Assembly: GCF_014204895.1 (NCBI RefSeq)
Contig: NZ_JACHMF010000001.1
Span: forward strand, 8,928,001-8,992,000
Reading direction: 5' to 3'
Length of the DNA: 64,000 bases
Source of the DNA: Paractinoplanes abujensis
GTDB taxonomy: Bacteria; Actinomycetota; Actinomycetes; Mycobacteriales; Micromonosporaceae
The position numbers and the translations under genes were made by a program. This document shows positions 37,349 through 45,131 of the stretch, one piece after another (positions within the stretch are counted from its first letter, which is position 1; each line of letters starts with the position of its first letter). A model generated the notes under the pieces. It had not been told where the DNA came from, made no database searches, and worked only from the letters and a program-made list of their open reading frames with translations.

Positions 37349-38491
37349 TCATGCCTTTCCGTGGAGCCAATCCAGGCAGACGATGACGGCGTCGTCTTCT
37401 TGATCGTCGCCGTCGTGGTACTCGCGCAATGCGCGGATCACCGTACCCACCGCCTCGCTCGGCGGCTGCAGCCGCGTCCGGCGCAGGGCTGTGAGCAGAC
37501 CCGTTTCCCCGTACGGGGCCCGGCCGCCCGGGGTGGCCGCGTGCACGCCGTCGCTCACCACGAGCAGCCGGTCGCCCGGTTCGAGTTGCACCTTCTGGGT
37601 CTCGTAGCGGCTGTCGCCGAACATGCCGAGCGGCAACTGTTGTTCCAAACTGACCGCGGTGATGCCGCCCTCGCGCGCGATCAGGGCCCGCGGCGAGCCG
37701 GCGTCGACCGCCTCGATGGTGCCGCCGGCCAGGTCGACCTCGAGCAGCAGGGTGGCCACGTGGGCGGCGCCGCCGGATCGTGAGTAGATCGCGTCGGAGG
37801 CCAGCTCGGCCTGTTCGACGATGCCGGCTCCGGAGCGGCGGGCGTTGCGCATGGCGTTGACCGCGATCGTGGTCAGCAGCGCGGCCTCGATGCCGTCGCC
37901 GTGCCCGTTGAGCACGGTCAGGGTGAGCCGGTCGTCGGTGAGGGCCCAGTCGTAGTGGTCGCCGAACATCGCGTACGCCGGGTCGAGCTGACCCGCGAGC
38001 CGGAACCGTTCGCCGCTCAGCGAGCGGCCGGGCAGCAGGTCCCACTGCAGCTCGGCGGCCATGGTCAGGCGCTGCCGGCGGACGACCTGGCGGTAGCGGT
38101 CGGTGTCCTTGTCGGCCGCGCGCAGGGCCAGGGCCAGCTCGTCCGCGATGTTGGTGATCTCGGCGGCCAGCTCGCTGGTGAGCGTGTCGGTGAGGTCGAG
38201 GCGCAGCACGCCGAGCCGGTCGCCCCAGGTGGTCAGCGGGAGCAGCAGCCGCCGCGATCCGTTGTCGGTCACCGGCTGCTGGCTGCCGAAGCACCGCTGT
38301 TCGAGCGGGCCGCCCGCGGGGGCCTCGGGCTCCATGACGGGCCACAGCGCGCTCAGGGTCAGGTCGCTCAGCAGCAGCTCGACGGCTTTGACGGGGAACC
38401 AGGTGCGCAGATGGTCGGCCACCACCTCGGGGAGGCGATCGGGTGCTGCCGCGCGCAGGTACGAGCCGACGGATGCCGGACGGACGGACAC
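37349..38491 (-). CDS. PP2C (SpoIIE-type) serine phosphatase with GAF-like sensor
   Basis: A 380-residue protein. Residues 1-150 look GAF-like (LLLPLTTWGDRLGVLRLDL); a linker helix (YRQVVRRQRLTMAAELQWDLLPGRSL) then leads to the phosphatase domain. Metal-site motifs GDHYDW, VSDGVHAA and DDAVIVCL are seen, but the usual D-x-x-GHG reads VLNGHG, so one metal-binding Asp seems absent. GTG 38491 has AAGGGA nine bases upstream. It would dephosphorylate an anti-anti-sigma protein in a partner-switch system with the RsbW-like protein encoded upstream. Confidence 0.87.
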   Translation of the reverse strand: MSVRPASVGSYLRAAAPDRLPEVVADHLRTWFPVKAVELLLSDLTLSALWPVMEPEAPAGGPLEQRCFGSQQPVTDNGSRRLLLPLTTWGDRLGVLRLDLTDTLTSELAAEITNIADELALALRAADKDTDRYRQVVRRQRLTMAAELQWDLLPGRSLSGERFRLAGQLDPAYAMFGDHYDWALTDDRLTLTVLNGHGDGIEAALLTTIAVNAMRNARRSGAGIVEQAELASDAIYSRSGGAAHVATLLLEVDLAGGTIEAVDAGSPRALIAREGGITAVSLEQQLPLGMFGDSRYETQKVQLEPGDRLLVVSDGVHAATPGGRAPYGETGLLTALRRTRLQPPSEAVGTVIRALREYHDGDDQEDDAVIVCLDWLHGKA

Positions 38492-38537
38492 TCGATCTTT
38501 CCCTTCCGTGTGAGCCCATGAGGCAATAGTTGCTAGA

Positions 38538-38562
38538 GAGCAAGCATCATATGTGCTTGCTC
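38538..38562. promoter_or_regulatory. Stem-loop between the kinase and phosphatase genes
   Basis: GAGCAAGCA pairs perfectly with TGCTTGCTC around a seven-base loop. It lies in the 92-base gap between the RsbW-like gene and the phosphatase gene, in a locally AT-rich patch. It could attenuate read-through or process the message. Confidence 0.55.
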
Positions 38563-38583
38563 CCCGGGCACCGCCACGAGGTG

Positions 38584-38976
38584 TCAGGCAAACGACTTCT
38601 CGAAATGGATCAAGCTGCCCCGCTTCGGCACGGAGTGCATGCGGACGTTCTCGCCCAGCGCCTTGATCAGGGACAACCCGCGGCCGCTCTCGCTGGAGGA
38701 ACTGGCCGCACCGATCGCGTCGGGGTCGAAACCCTCGCCCGTGTCGCGCACGTCGATCGAGCAGCGGTTGCCGGCCACGTTGAGGCTGACCTCGAAGTTC
38801 TCGGCGCCGTCGGCGTGCCGGACGACGTTGGAGCAGGCCTCGGTGATCGCGATCTCGAGGTCGTCCTGCGCGTCCCGGTCGACCTGCAGGGCGGCGAGGG
38901 CGGAGCGCAGCATCCGGCGGACGGTGGGCACGCTGCCCGCCTCGCGAGGGAGGTCCAGCTGGACTGTCATACGCAT
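38584..38976 (-). CDS. RsbW-like anti-sigma factor/serine kinase (GHKL ATPase)
   Basis: A 130-residue histidine-kinase-like ATPase with the N box (DLEIAITEACSNVVRHA), the G1 motif (DTGEGFD) and the G2 motif (GRGLSLIKAL). These small proteins bind a sigma factor or phosphorylate a STAS-domain antagonist. It lies upstream of the PP2C gene on the same strand and divergent from the membrane-tethered sigma gene. No STAS-domain gene is in the window. Confidence 0.88.
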   Translation of the reverse strand: MRMTVQLDLPREAGSVPTVRRMLRSALAALQVDRDAQDDLEIAITEACSNVVRHADGAENFEVSLNVAGNRCSIDVRDTGEGFDPDAIGAASSSSESGRGLSLIKALGENVRMHSVPKRGSLIHFEKSFA

Positions 38977-39092
38977 GGTTCCCGTGATTCCCGCTCCGCC
39001 CGGGAGCTAATCGTGGCCGAGGCCGCAGCACCTCATCCGATCTTCGCCGAAAAACGTGTTATCCATGGACGGCTTGGGCGTCTCCCTTCCCG

Positions 39093-39108
39093 TGACCGAT
39101 CAAGGTCA
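39093..39108. promoter_or_regulatory. Inverted repeat TGACC-N6-GGTCA upstream of the sigma-hydrolase fusion gene
   Basis: The two five-base arms are exact complements and end 30 bases before the ATG at 39139, a position suited to an operator. No cognate regulator is identified. Confidence 0.4.
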
Positions 39109-39138
39109 TGGCCCGGAAGCCCGACGGAAGGTTGGACA

Positions 39139-41031
39139 ATGGCGGAACAACCCGACACCTCGGTCGTGATCGCGGCGCGCGACGGCGACCCGGTGGCGGT
39201 CGACCGGCTCGTCGCCGGTTACCTGCCGCTGGTCTACACGATCGTGGGACGGGCGCTGGAGGGGCACGCCGACGTCGACGACGTCGTGCAGGACGTGATG
39301 CTGCGGGTGCTGCGCAATCTGGGCGACCTGCGCGAGCCCGAGGCGTTCCGGTCGTGGCTGGTGGCCATCACGGTCCGCCAGGTCCGGGAGCGTTTCCGGG
39401 CGCGGCGGGGCGCTCCCGAGGCGCTGGTGCACGAGGACGTGCGCGACCCCGGCGCCGACTTCACCGACCTCGCGATCACCCGGCTCGAGCTCAGCGGCCA
39501 GCGCCGCGAGACCGCCGAGGCGACCCGCTGGCTCGACGAGGACAACCGTGAGCTGCTCTCGCTGTGGTGGCTGGAGGCCTCGGGCGAGCTGACCCGCGAC
39601 GAGATCGTCGCCGCCACCGACGTCACCCGGCAGCACGCCGCCGTGCGCATCCAGCGGATGAAGGGCCAGCTCGAGACGGCCCGGGTCGTCGTGCGGGCGA
39701 TCGCCGCCAGCCCGCCCTGCCCCGACCTGCACCTGCTGCTGACCGAGTGGGACGGGCACCCCAGCCCGCTGTGGCGCAAGCGCATCGCCCGGCACACCCG
39801 CGAGTGCCGCCACTGCTCCCCGGCCTGGAACGGGCTGGTCGCGGCCGAGCGGCTGCTGGCCGGCATGGCCCTCGTGCCGCTGCCCGCCGGCTTGGCCGGC
39901 CAGGGCGCGCTGGCCTCCCTCGGTGCCGGTGGGGCAGCGACGTCGAAGGTGGCCGCGGGCGGCATGGCGACGACGAAGGTGGCCGCGGGCGGGGTGGCGG
40001 CGGGCAAGGCGGGCTCCGGCGCGCATCTGGCGGCCAAGGTCGGCTTCAGCCTCTCCCGCAAGGTGCTCACCGCCGCGCTGTCGACCACCGCGGTCGCGGG
40101 CGGCACGGCGGCCGTGGTCGTGGTGCAGAAATCCGACCCGCCGCCGGTCACGACAGCCGCGATCGTCGCCCCGACCACGCGGCCCGCCCCCGTGCCGACG
40201 ACGGTGCGGCCCACGCCTTCCCCGGCCCCGCCCAGCGCCACCCCGAGCCCGAAGCCCAAGCCGACCACCAAGGCGCCGGTCGTGGTCACGGCCAAGGCGA
40301 GCAAGAAAAAGGGCGTCGGCGTCTGGGAGTTCGCCGCCGCCAAGCCGGCTCTCGACGACGTCGGAGCGGCCTGGTACTACAACTGGTCGTCGAACAACAA
40401 GAGCATGCCCGGCCCGGCCGACGTCGAGTTCGTCCCGATGATCTGGGGCAAGAACAACGTCAACGACGCCACCCTGGCCGAGGCCAAGCGTGAGGGTGAC
40501 GTCCTGCTCGGTTTCAACGAGCCGGACATGGACGGTCAGGCCAAGATGACGGTCGAGGAGGCGCTGGCCGACTGGCCGAAGCTGCAGGCGACCGGCATGC
40601 GGCTGGGCAGCCCGGCGGTCGCCTTCGGCGGTGACACCAAGGGTGGCTGGCTCGACCGGTTCATGACCGGGGCCGAGCAGAAGGGCTACCAGGTCGACTT
40701 CATCACCCTGCACTGGTACGGGTCGGACTTCTCCGAGGCCGCGGTCAACCAGTTCCTCGGCTACGTCGACGCCGTGCACAAGCGCTACGGCAAGCCGATC
40801 TGGATCACCGAGTACGGCCTGATGAACTTCGGCGGATCGCCCAAATATCCGACGCAGGCGCAGCTCGTGACGTTCATCGAGGGCTCCACCAAGGGCATGC
40901 AGAAGCGGTCGTTCGTCGAGCGGTACGCCTGGTTCGGGCTGCCCGCCGTGGGCGACAGCGTCGACTTCGGTCTCTATCGTGACGGCAACAGTCCGACGGA
41001 GGCGGGAAAGGCGTACAAGGCCGCGGGGTAA
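39139..41031 (+). CDS. ECF-type sigma factor fused to a membrane-spanning GH128-like hydrolase
   Basis: A single frame of 630 residues. Residues 27-90 form sigma region 2 (DVDDVVQDVMLRVLRNL, EAFRSWLVAITVRQVRERFR) and residues 135-180 form region 4 (LTRDEIVAATDVTRQHAAVRIQRMKG). An anti-sigma-like zinc motif follows (H219-x3-C223-x2-C226). After an Ala/Gly stretch with repeated KVAAGG comes a membrane helix (309-329), then a Pro/Thr linker (335-390). The extracellular domain resembles GH128-type beta-glucanases, with Glu461 in GFNEPD and Glu558 in ITEYG. GGAAGG precedes the ATG. The likely job is to sense or bind a glucan outside and release sigma inside. Similar long ECF fusions are known in actinobacteria, but I know of no established mechanism. 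Confidence 0.9.
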   Translation: MAEQPDTSVVIAARDGDPVAVDRLVAGYLPLVYTIVGRALEGHADVDDVVQDVMLRVLRNLGDLREPEAFRSWLVAITVRQVRERFRARRGAPEALVHEDVRDPGADFTDLAITRLELSGQRRETAEATRWLDEDNRELLSLWWLEASGELTRDEIVAATDVTRQHAAVRIQRMKGQLETARVVVRAIAASPPCPDLHLLLTEWDGHPSPLWRKRIARHTRECRHCSPAWNGLVAAERLLAGMALVPLPAGLAGQGALASLGAGGAATSKVAAGGMATTKVAAGGVAAGKAGSGAHLAAKVGFSLSRKVLTAALSTTAVAGGTAAVVVVQKSDPPPVTTAAIVAPTTRPAPVPTTVRPTPSPAPPSATPSPKPKPTTKAPVVVTAKASKKKGVGVWEFAAAKPALDDVGAAWYYNWSSNNKSMPGPADVEFVPMIWGKNNVNDATLAEAKREGDVLLGFNEPDMDGQAKMTVEEALADWPKLQATGMRLGSPAVAFGGDTKGGWLDRFMTGAEQKGYQVDFITLHWYGSDFSEAAVNQFLGYVDAVHKRYGKPIWITEYGLMNFGGSPKYPTQAQLVTFIEGSTKGMQKRSFVERYAWFGLPAVGDSVDFGLYRDGNSPTEAGKAYKAAG

Positions 41032-41041
41032 CGTCGGCCCC

Positions 41042-42043
41042 ATGATTCGGTTCGGGTACAAGGCCTCGGCGGAGCAGTTCCCGCCGGCGGAACTTCTGAA
41101 GTACGGCGTGCTGGCCGAGGAACTCGGCTTCGACTCGGTCTTCGTCAGCGACCACCTGCAGCCATGGCGGCACGACGGCGGACACGCCCCGGCCGCGCTG
41201 CCGTGGCTGGGTGCGCTGGCCGCCCGGACCGAACGGGTGCTGATCGGCACGAGCGTGCTCACACCGACGTTCCGCTACCACCCCGCCGTGGTCGCCCAGG
41301 CCTTCGCCACGCTCGGCTGCCTCGCGCCGGGGCGGGCGATCCTGGGTGTCGGCTCCGGCGAGTCGCTCAACGAGGTGCCGCTCGGGCTGCAATGGCCCGA
41401 CGGCAAGGAGCGGTTCGCCCGCCTCAAGGAGGCCGTGCTGCTGATCCAGAAGCTCTGGACGGAAGACCGGGTGACGTACGAGGGGCAGTTCTACCGGACC
41501 GAGAACGCCACCATCTACGACAAGCCGGAGACGCCGGTCCCGATCTACATCGGCGCCTCCGGCCCGGCCGCCACCCGCCTGGCCGGGCGCATCTCGGACG
41601 GCTTCATCACCACCAGCGGCAAGGGCCACGCGCTCTACACCGACACGTTGCTGCCCGCCGTCCGCGAGGGTGCCGAGAAGGCCGGCCGCGCCATCGACGA
41701 CCTCGACCTGATGATCGAGGTGAAGGTCAGCTTCGACGACGACATGGACAAGGCCCGCAACGACACCCAGCACTGGGGCGCGTTGGCCCTCTCGCCCGAC
41801 GAGAAGACCGGCGTCGAGGACCCGATCGAGATGCAGCGGCTCTCCGACGCCCTGCCGGTCGAGCGCACAGCCAGCCGCTGGATCTGCTCGTCCGACCCCG
41901 ACGAGCACGTCGGCAAGGTCGCCGAGTATCTCGACATGGGCTTCAAGCACCTGGTCTTCCACGCCCCCGGGCCCGACCAGGAGCGCTTCCTGCGCCTCTA
42001 CTCGGAGAAGATCCTGCCGGAGCTGCGCAAGCGAGCGGCCTAG
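41042..42043 (+). CDS. fgd: F420-dependent glucose-6-phosphate dehydrogenase
   Basis: A 333-residue LLM-class enzyme closely following the FGD1 pattern: FGYKASAEQF at the start, SDHLQPWRHDGGHAP, LIGTSVLTPTFRYHPAVVAQAFAT, GVGSGESLNE, the phosphate-site SGKG, and LVFHAPGPDQERFL at the end. It oxidises glucose-6-phosphate to 6-phosphogluconolactone and reduces F420, feeding reductant to other LLM and nitroreductase-type enzymes. It starts 10 bases after the fusion gene. Its stop overlaps the convergent glycosyltransferase stop by four bases. Confidence 0.93.
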   Translation: MIRFGYKASAEQFPPAELLKYGVLAEELGFDSVFVSDHLQPWRHDGGHAPAALPWLGALAARTERVLIGTSVLTPTFRYHPAVVAQAFATLGCLAPGRAILGVGSGESLNEVPLGLQWPDGKERFARLKEAVLLIQKLWTEDRVTYEGQFYRTENATIYDKPETPVPIYIGASGPAATRLAGRISDGFITTSGKGHALYTDTLLPAVREGAEKAGRAIDDLDLMIEVKVSFDDDMDKARNDTQHWGALALSPDEKTGVEDPIEMQRLSDALPVERTASRWICSSDPDEHVGKVAEYLDMGFKHLVFHAPGPDQERFLRLYSEKILPELRKRAA

Positions 42044-43356
42044 TCCACCGGGCGGAGCCGGGCGCGGTGACCCGTCGGGCCCGTGCCCTCTCCGTTGATC
42101 ACGCGCAGGTCGGGCCGCGACTGGCGCAGGCCCTGGATCCGCCGGCGCCGCGCCCCGACCTCCCGCCGTACGGGCTGGGTGGCACCGAGGGCGATCCGCC
42201 ACGGGGTCTGCGCCGAGCGCGGCTGCACGTCGGGCCCGGCGAGCCGCTCGGGGTGCCCGTCGCGCCACACCGGCGGCGTGCCGTTGCGGGGGTCGACGCG
42301 GTGGAACGGCGGCTGGGCGAACGTCGCCGACGCGGGCCGCCGGTCGGCCTGGGCCCAGCCCTTGGTTCCGGTGAACTGGCGCACGGTGGTGCGCTCGCGG
42401 GCCAGCCGCTCACTCGCCTGACGTTCGGCGGCCAGGGCCTCGACGGCGCGGCGGTCGAGCGCACGCCGCCCGGCTCCGGTCTCGTCGGTCAGCGGGGCCC
42501 GGTGGGCACGGCCGGGGTAGGCCGCGTTGCGCGCCGGGGCGGGTGGGGCCCACGTCACCCGGTCGCGCCCCCGCAGCTCGCGCAGGGTGGCGCGCAACCA
42601 GTGGCGCAGCCGCGGCCGCTCACCGGCGGCCGCAATGCGGGCCACGCTCGGCACCTCGGCCACCCGCAGGCCCTGGCCGGCCGGCCGCAAAGCCAGGAGC
42701 GCACCGATTTCCGGCCCTTCGCCCCACGAAGCGCCACGAGGACCGCGAGCGCCACGAGGACCACGAGCGCCACGAGCGGCACGAGCCCCACGAGCGGGAC
42801 GGGTGCCGTGAGCGGCGCCGGTGCTGCGCGCGCCCGGGTCGACGAGCCCGAGGGCCGGCACGGCGTCGCGCCAGAAGGCGGCGTACCCGAAACCGGGGTC
42901 GGTGCGGTGCAGCCCCAGCACGACGTTGAGGAACCAGATCAGCAGCAGGTCGGCCCATCGGCGCAGCCGGCCGCCGCCCAGGTCGCCGCCACCCGGCGAG
43001 TAGCGCGTGCCGAGGGCCACGTCGGCCCCCGCCAGCAACGACCGCACGTAGCGCGGGATCTCGGCCGGGTCGGTCGAGCCGTCACCGTTGAGGGTGACCA
43101 CGATGTCGCCGTGGGCGGCCCGGACGCCGCAGGCGATCGCGTTGCCCGGGCCCGGCCGGGTCGGCGGCACCAGCACGGCGCCCGGCCGGGCGGAGAGGTC
43201 CAGGCCCGTGCCGACCACGATCACCTCGTCGACCGCGGGGAGCTCGCGCAGGATCCGGGACAGGCCGGCGGGGTCGCGGGCCGGGATCACGACGCTTACT
43301 GACGGTGACGTTGTTCGGTGGTGGCTCGTCGCTGCGGGAAGCGGCGAAGGAGGCAT
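42040..43356 (-). CDS. GT2 glycosyltransferase with repeat insert and Arg-rich tail
   Basis: A 438-residue protein. Residues 15-160 are a GT-A fold like polyprenyl-phosphate mannose synthases (SVVIPARDPAGLSRILRELP, the nucleotide-binding NGDGSTDP where DxD is usual, and FGYAAFWRDAVPAL). A collagen-like RGARGPRGA repeat follows near residue 190, and the last 150 residues are basic, proline-rich and apparently disordered. No paired membrane helices are seen. The enzyme core would transfer a sugar from a nucleotide donor. The tail is unlike GT2 relatives and may result from drift or extension. Confidence 0.82.
   Translation of the reverse strand: MPPSPLPAATSHHRTTSPSVSVVIPARDPAGLSRILRELPAVDEVIVVGTGLDLSARPGAVLVPPTRPGPGNAIACGVRAAHGDIVVTLNGDGSTDPAEIPRYVRSLLAGADVALGTRYSPGGGDLGGGRLRRWADLLLIWFLNVVLGLHRTDPGFGYAAFWRDAVPALGLVDPGARSTGAAHGTRPARGARAARGARGPRGARGPRGASWGEGPEIGALLALRPAGQGLRVAEVPSVARIAAAGERPRLRHWLRATLRELRGRDRVTWAPPAPARNAAYPGRAHRAPLTDETGAGRRALDRRAVEALAAERQASERLARERTTVRQFTGTKGWAQADRRPASATFAQPPFHRVDPRNGTPPVWRDGHPERLAGPDVQPRSAQTPWRIALGATQPVRREVGARRRRIQGLRQSRPDLRVINGEGTGPTGHRARLRPVD
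42730..42800. repeat. Short tandem repeat inside the GT2 gene
   Basis: Degenerate 9- and 12-base units built from GAGCGCCAC and GAGGACCAC alternate for about 70 bases. On the minus strand they encode about seven RGA/RGP triplets. The unit length keeps frame, so copy number can vary without a frameshift. Confidence 0.8.
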
Positions 43357-43497
43357 GGCGGTGCTCCTCAGGCTTGTTCCTGATCAAGAAAACTACCGGT
43401 CGGCAACCGAACAGCAACTCACCGGAACGGTGGAGGACGATCACCTGCGCGGACCGTCCGAGGCCCGATAAGGCCGGTTCGTCACTACGCTGCGTAC

Positions 43498-43521
43498 GGG
43501 AATGGGGGGTTGGGGGTAGGG
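43498..43521 (+). promoter_or_regulatory. G-quadruplex motif upstream of the LLM gene
   Basis: Four G tracts of 3, 6, 5 and 3 residues are separated by loops of three, two and two bases on the plus (non-template) strand, 44 bases before the GTG start. It fits the standard G3+N1-7 pattern. It overlaps the likely promoter or leader of the 43565 gene. Confidence 0.6.
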
Positions 43522-43564
43522 TTTGCTCCGTTGCGGCGAATGTCCGGGAAGAGGGGAAAGACCA

Positions 43565-44437
43565 GTGAAGCTCGGCCTGCACATCTCCAACTTCACCTGG
43601 CCCGAGGGTGCTCCGCGGCTCGGCCCGGTGCTCGCCGACATCGCGTCCTCGGCCGACGGGGCCGGCTTCGAGCGCATCAGCGTGATGGACCACCTCTGGC
43701 AGATCGGCGTGATCGGCCCGCCCGAGTGGGACATGCTCGAGGCCTACACGGCGCTCGGCTTCGTGGCCGCTCATACGAAGAACGCGAAGCTGCTCACCCT
43801 GGTTACGGGCGTCGTCTATCGCGACCCGGGCCTGCTGGCCAAGGCCGTCACCACGCTCGACGTGCTCAGCGGGGGCCGCGCGATCCTGGGCATCGGTGCG
43901 GCGTGGAACTCCGAGGAGTCGCGCGGGCTGGGCCTGCTGTTCCCGCCGACCAAGGAGCGGTTCGAGCGGCTGGAGGAGGCGCTCAGGATCTGCCGGCAGA
44001 TGTTCGCGGGCGACGAGACGGCCTTCCACGGCACGCACTACCGGCTGGAGCGGCTGCTCAACAATCCGCAGCCGCTGGCCCGACCGCATCTGCCGATCCT
44101 GGTCGGCGGCGGGGGCGAGAAGAAGACGCTGCGGCTGGTCGCGCAGTACGCCGACGCCTGCAACCTGTTCCCCGGCCCCGAGGTGCAGCACAAGCTCGAC
44201 GTGCTCAAGCGGCACTGCGACGACGTCGGCCGCGACTACGACGAGATCCAGAAGACAGTGCTCTTCAACTTCGACCTGGGCGAGAAGAACGAACGCGTCG
44301 GCGAGATCATCGAGGGCCTGCGCCGGCTGCACGGCATGGGCTTCGAGGTGGGCCACGGCGGTCTGCGCAACGCGTGGGACACCAAGCAGTTCGACGTCTT
44401 CGCATCCGAGATCGTCCCGGCCGCGGAGAGCTTCTGA
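43565..44437 (+). CDS. LLM-class F420-dependent oxidoreductase
   Basis: A 290-residue TIM-barrel protein starting VKLGLHISNFTWPEGAPRLG. It carries ISVMDHLWQ, KLLTLVTGVVYRDPGLLAKAVTTLDVLSGGRAILGIGAAWNSEE and the phosphate-site ILVGGGGEKKTLRLVAQYADACN, characteristic of the F420 subgroup. The substrate is unknown. AGAGGGGAAAG precedes the GTG. A HAD hydrolase gene starts one base after its stop, so the two form an operon. Confidence 0.9.
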   Translation: MKLGLHISNFTWPEGAPRLGPVLADIASSADGAGFERISVMDHLWQIGVIGPPEWDMLEAYTALGFVAAHTKNAKLLTLVTGVVYRDPGLLAKAVTTLDVLSGGRAILGIGAAWNSEESRGLGLLFPPTKERFERLEEALRICRQMFAGDETAFHGTHYRLERLLNNPQPLARPHLPILVGGGGEKKTLRLVAQYADACNLFPGPEVQHKLDVLKRHCDDVGRDYDEIQKTVLFNFDLGEKNERVGEIIEGLRRLHGMGFEVGHGGLRNAWDTKQFDVFASEIVPAAESF

Positions 44438-44438
44438 C

Positions 44439-45131
44439 ATGGCGAAGGAAGGCATGGCGACCCACGGCATGGCGATCGAGGCAGTGGTCTTCGACCTGGA
44501 CGGCGTCATCATCGACACCGAGGAGGTCTGGGAGGAGGTCCGGCGCGGCTACGTGGCCGAGTACGACCGCGAGTTCCTGCCCGACACCCAGGACCGCATG
44601 ATGGGCATGAGCACCCCGGAGTGGTCCGGCCACCTGGCCCACGACGTCGGCGTTCCTCGCACTCCCGAGCAGGTGGCCGCCGACGTGCTGAACCGGATGG
44701 CCGAGCGTTACCGCACGTCGCTCCCGCTCATCGAGGGTTCGGTGGCGACGGTGCGGCGGCTCGGTGAGCGGTTCCCGCTGGCGCTGGCCAGCTCGTCCGC
44801 CCGCCTGCTGATCGACCAGGTGCTCGAGACGGCTGGGCTGACCGACGCGTTCCAGGTCACCCTGTCGACCGAGGAGGTGCCGCGGGGCAAGCCGGCCCCC
44901 GACGTCTACCTGACCGCCTGCGAGAAGCTCGGCTTCGCCCCGGCCGTCTGCGCCGCCGTCGAGGACTCGAGCAACGGACTGCGCGCGGCGGGCGCGGCCG
45001 GGCTGGCAGTGATCGCCGTCCCGCACGGCGTCTACCCGCCGGCCGCGGATGCGCTGGCCCTGGCCTCGCTGGTCGTCACGAAGGTGTCGGAGCTGACCCC
45101 GGAGCGAGTGGCCGGTATTCGGGCAGAGTGA
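44439..45131 (+). CDS. HAD-family hydrolase (beta-phosphoglucomutase-like)
   Basis: A 230-residue enzyme with nucleophile motif VVFDLDGVIIDTEEVW, the Thr/Ser motif LALASSSARLLI, Lys in PRGKPAPDVYL and the acidic motif VEDSSNGLRAAGAAG. The helical cap after the first motif is the type seen in phosphoglycolate phosphatase and beta-phosphoglucomutase. Three in-frame ATGs lie at the start (44439, 44454, 44469); the first has GGAGAG eight bases upstream. The 3' end overlaps the convergent monooxygenase locus by 56 bases. Confidence 0.88.
   Translation: MAKEGMATHGMAIEAVVFDLDGVIIDTEEVWEEVRRGYVAEYDREFLPDTQDRMMGMSTPEWSGHLAHDVGVPRTPEQVAADVLNRMAERYRTSLPLIEGSVATVRRLGERFPLALASSSARLLIDQVLETAGLTDAFQVTLSTEEVPRGKPAPDVYLTACEKLGFAPAVCAAVEDSSNGLRAAGAAGLAVIAVPHGVYPPAADALALASLVVTKVSELTPERVAGIRAE

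Noticed and set aside
38530..39138. N-terminal extension of the sigma fusion gene
   Set aside because: The same frame is open upstream, but it overlaps the RsbW-like gene and lacks a ribosome site; sigma homology begins at the ATG with GGAAGG.
39106..41262. 718-codon minus-strand open frame opposite the sigma fusion
   Set aside because: The plus strand has sigma and hydrolase motifs throughout; the minus product is a repetitive His/Arg/Gly shadow.
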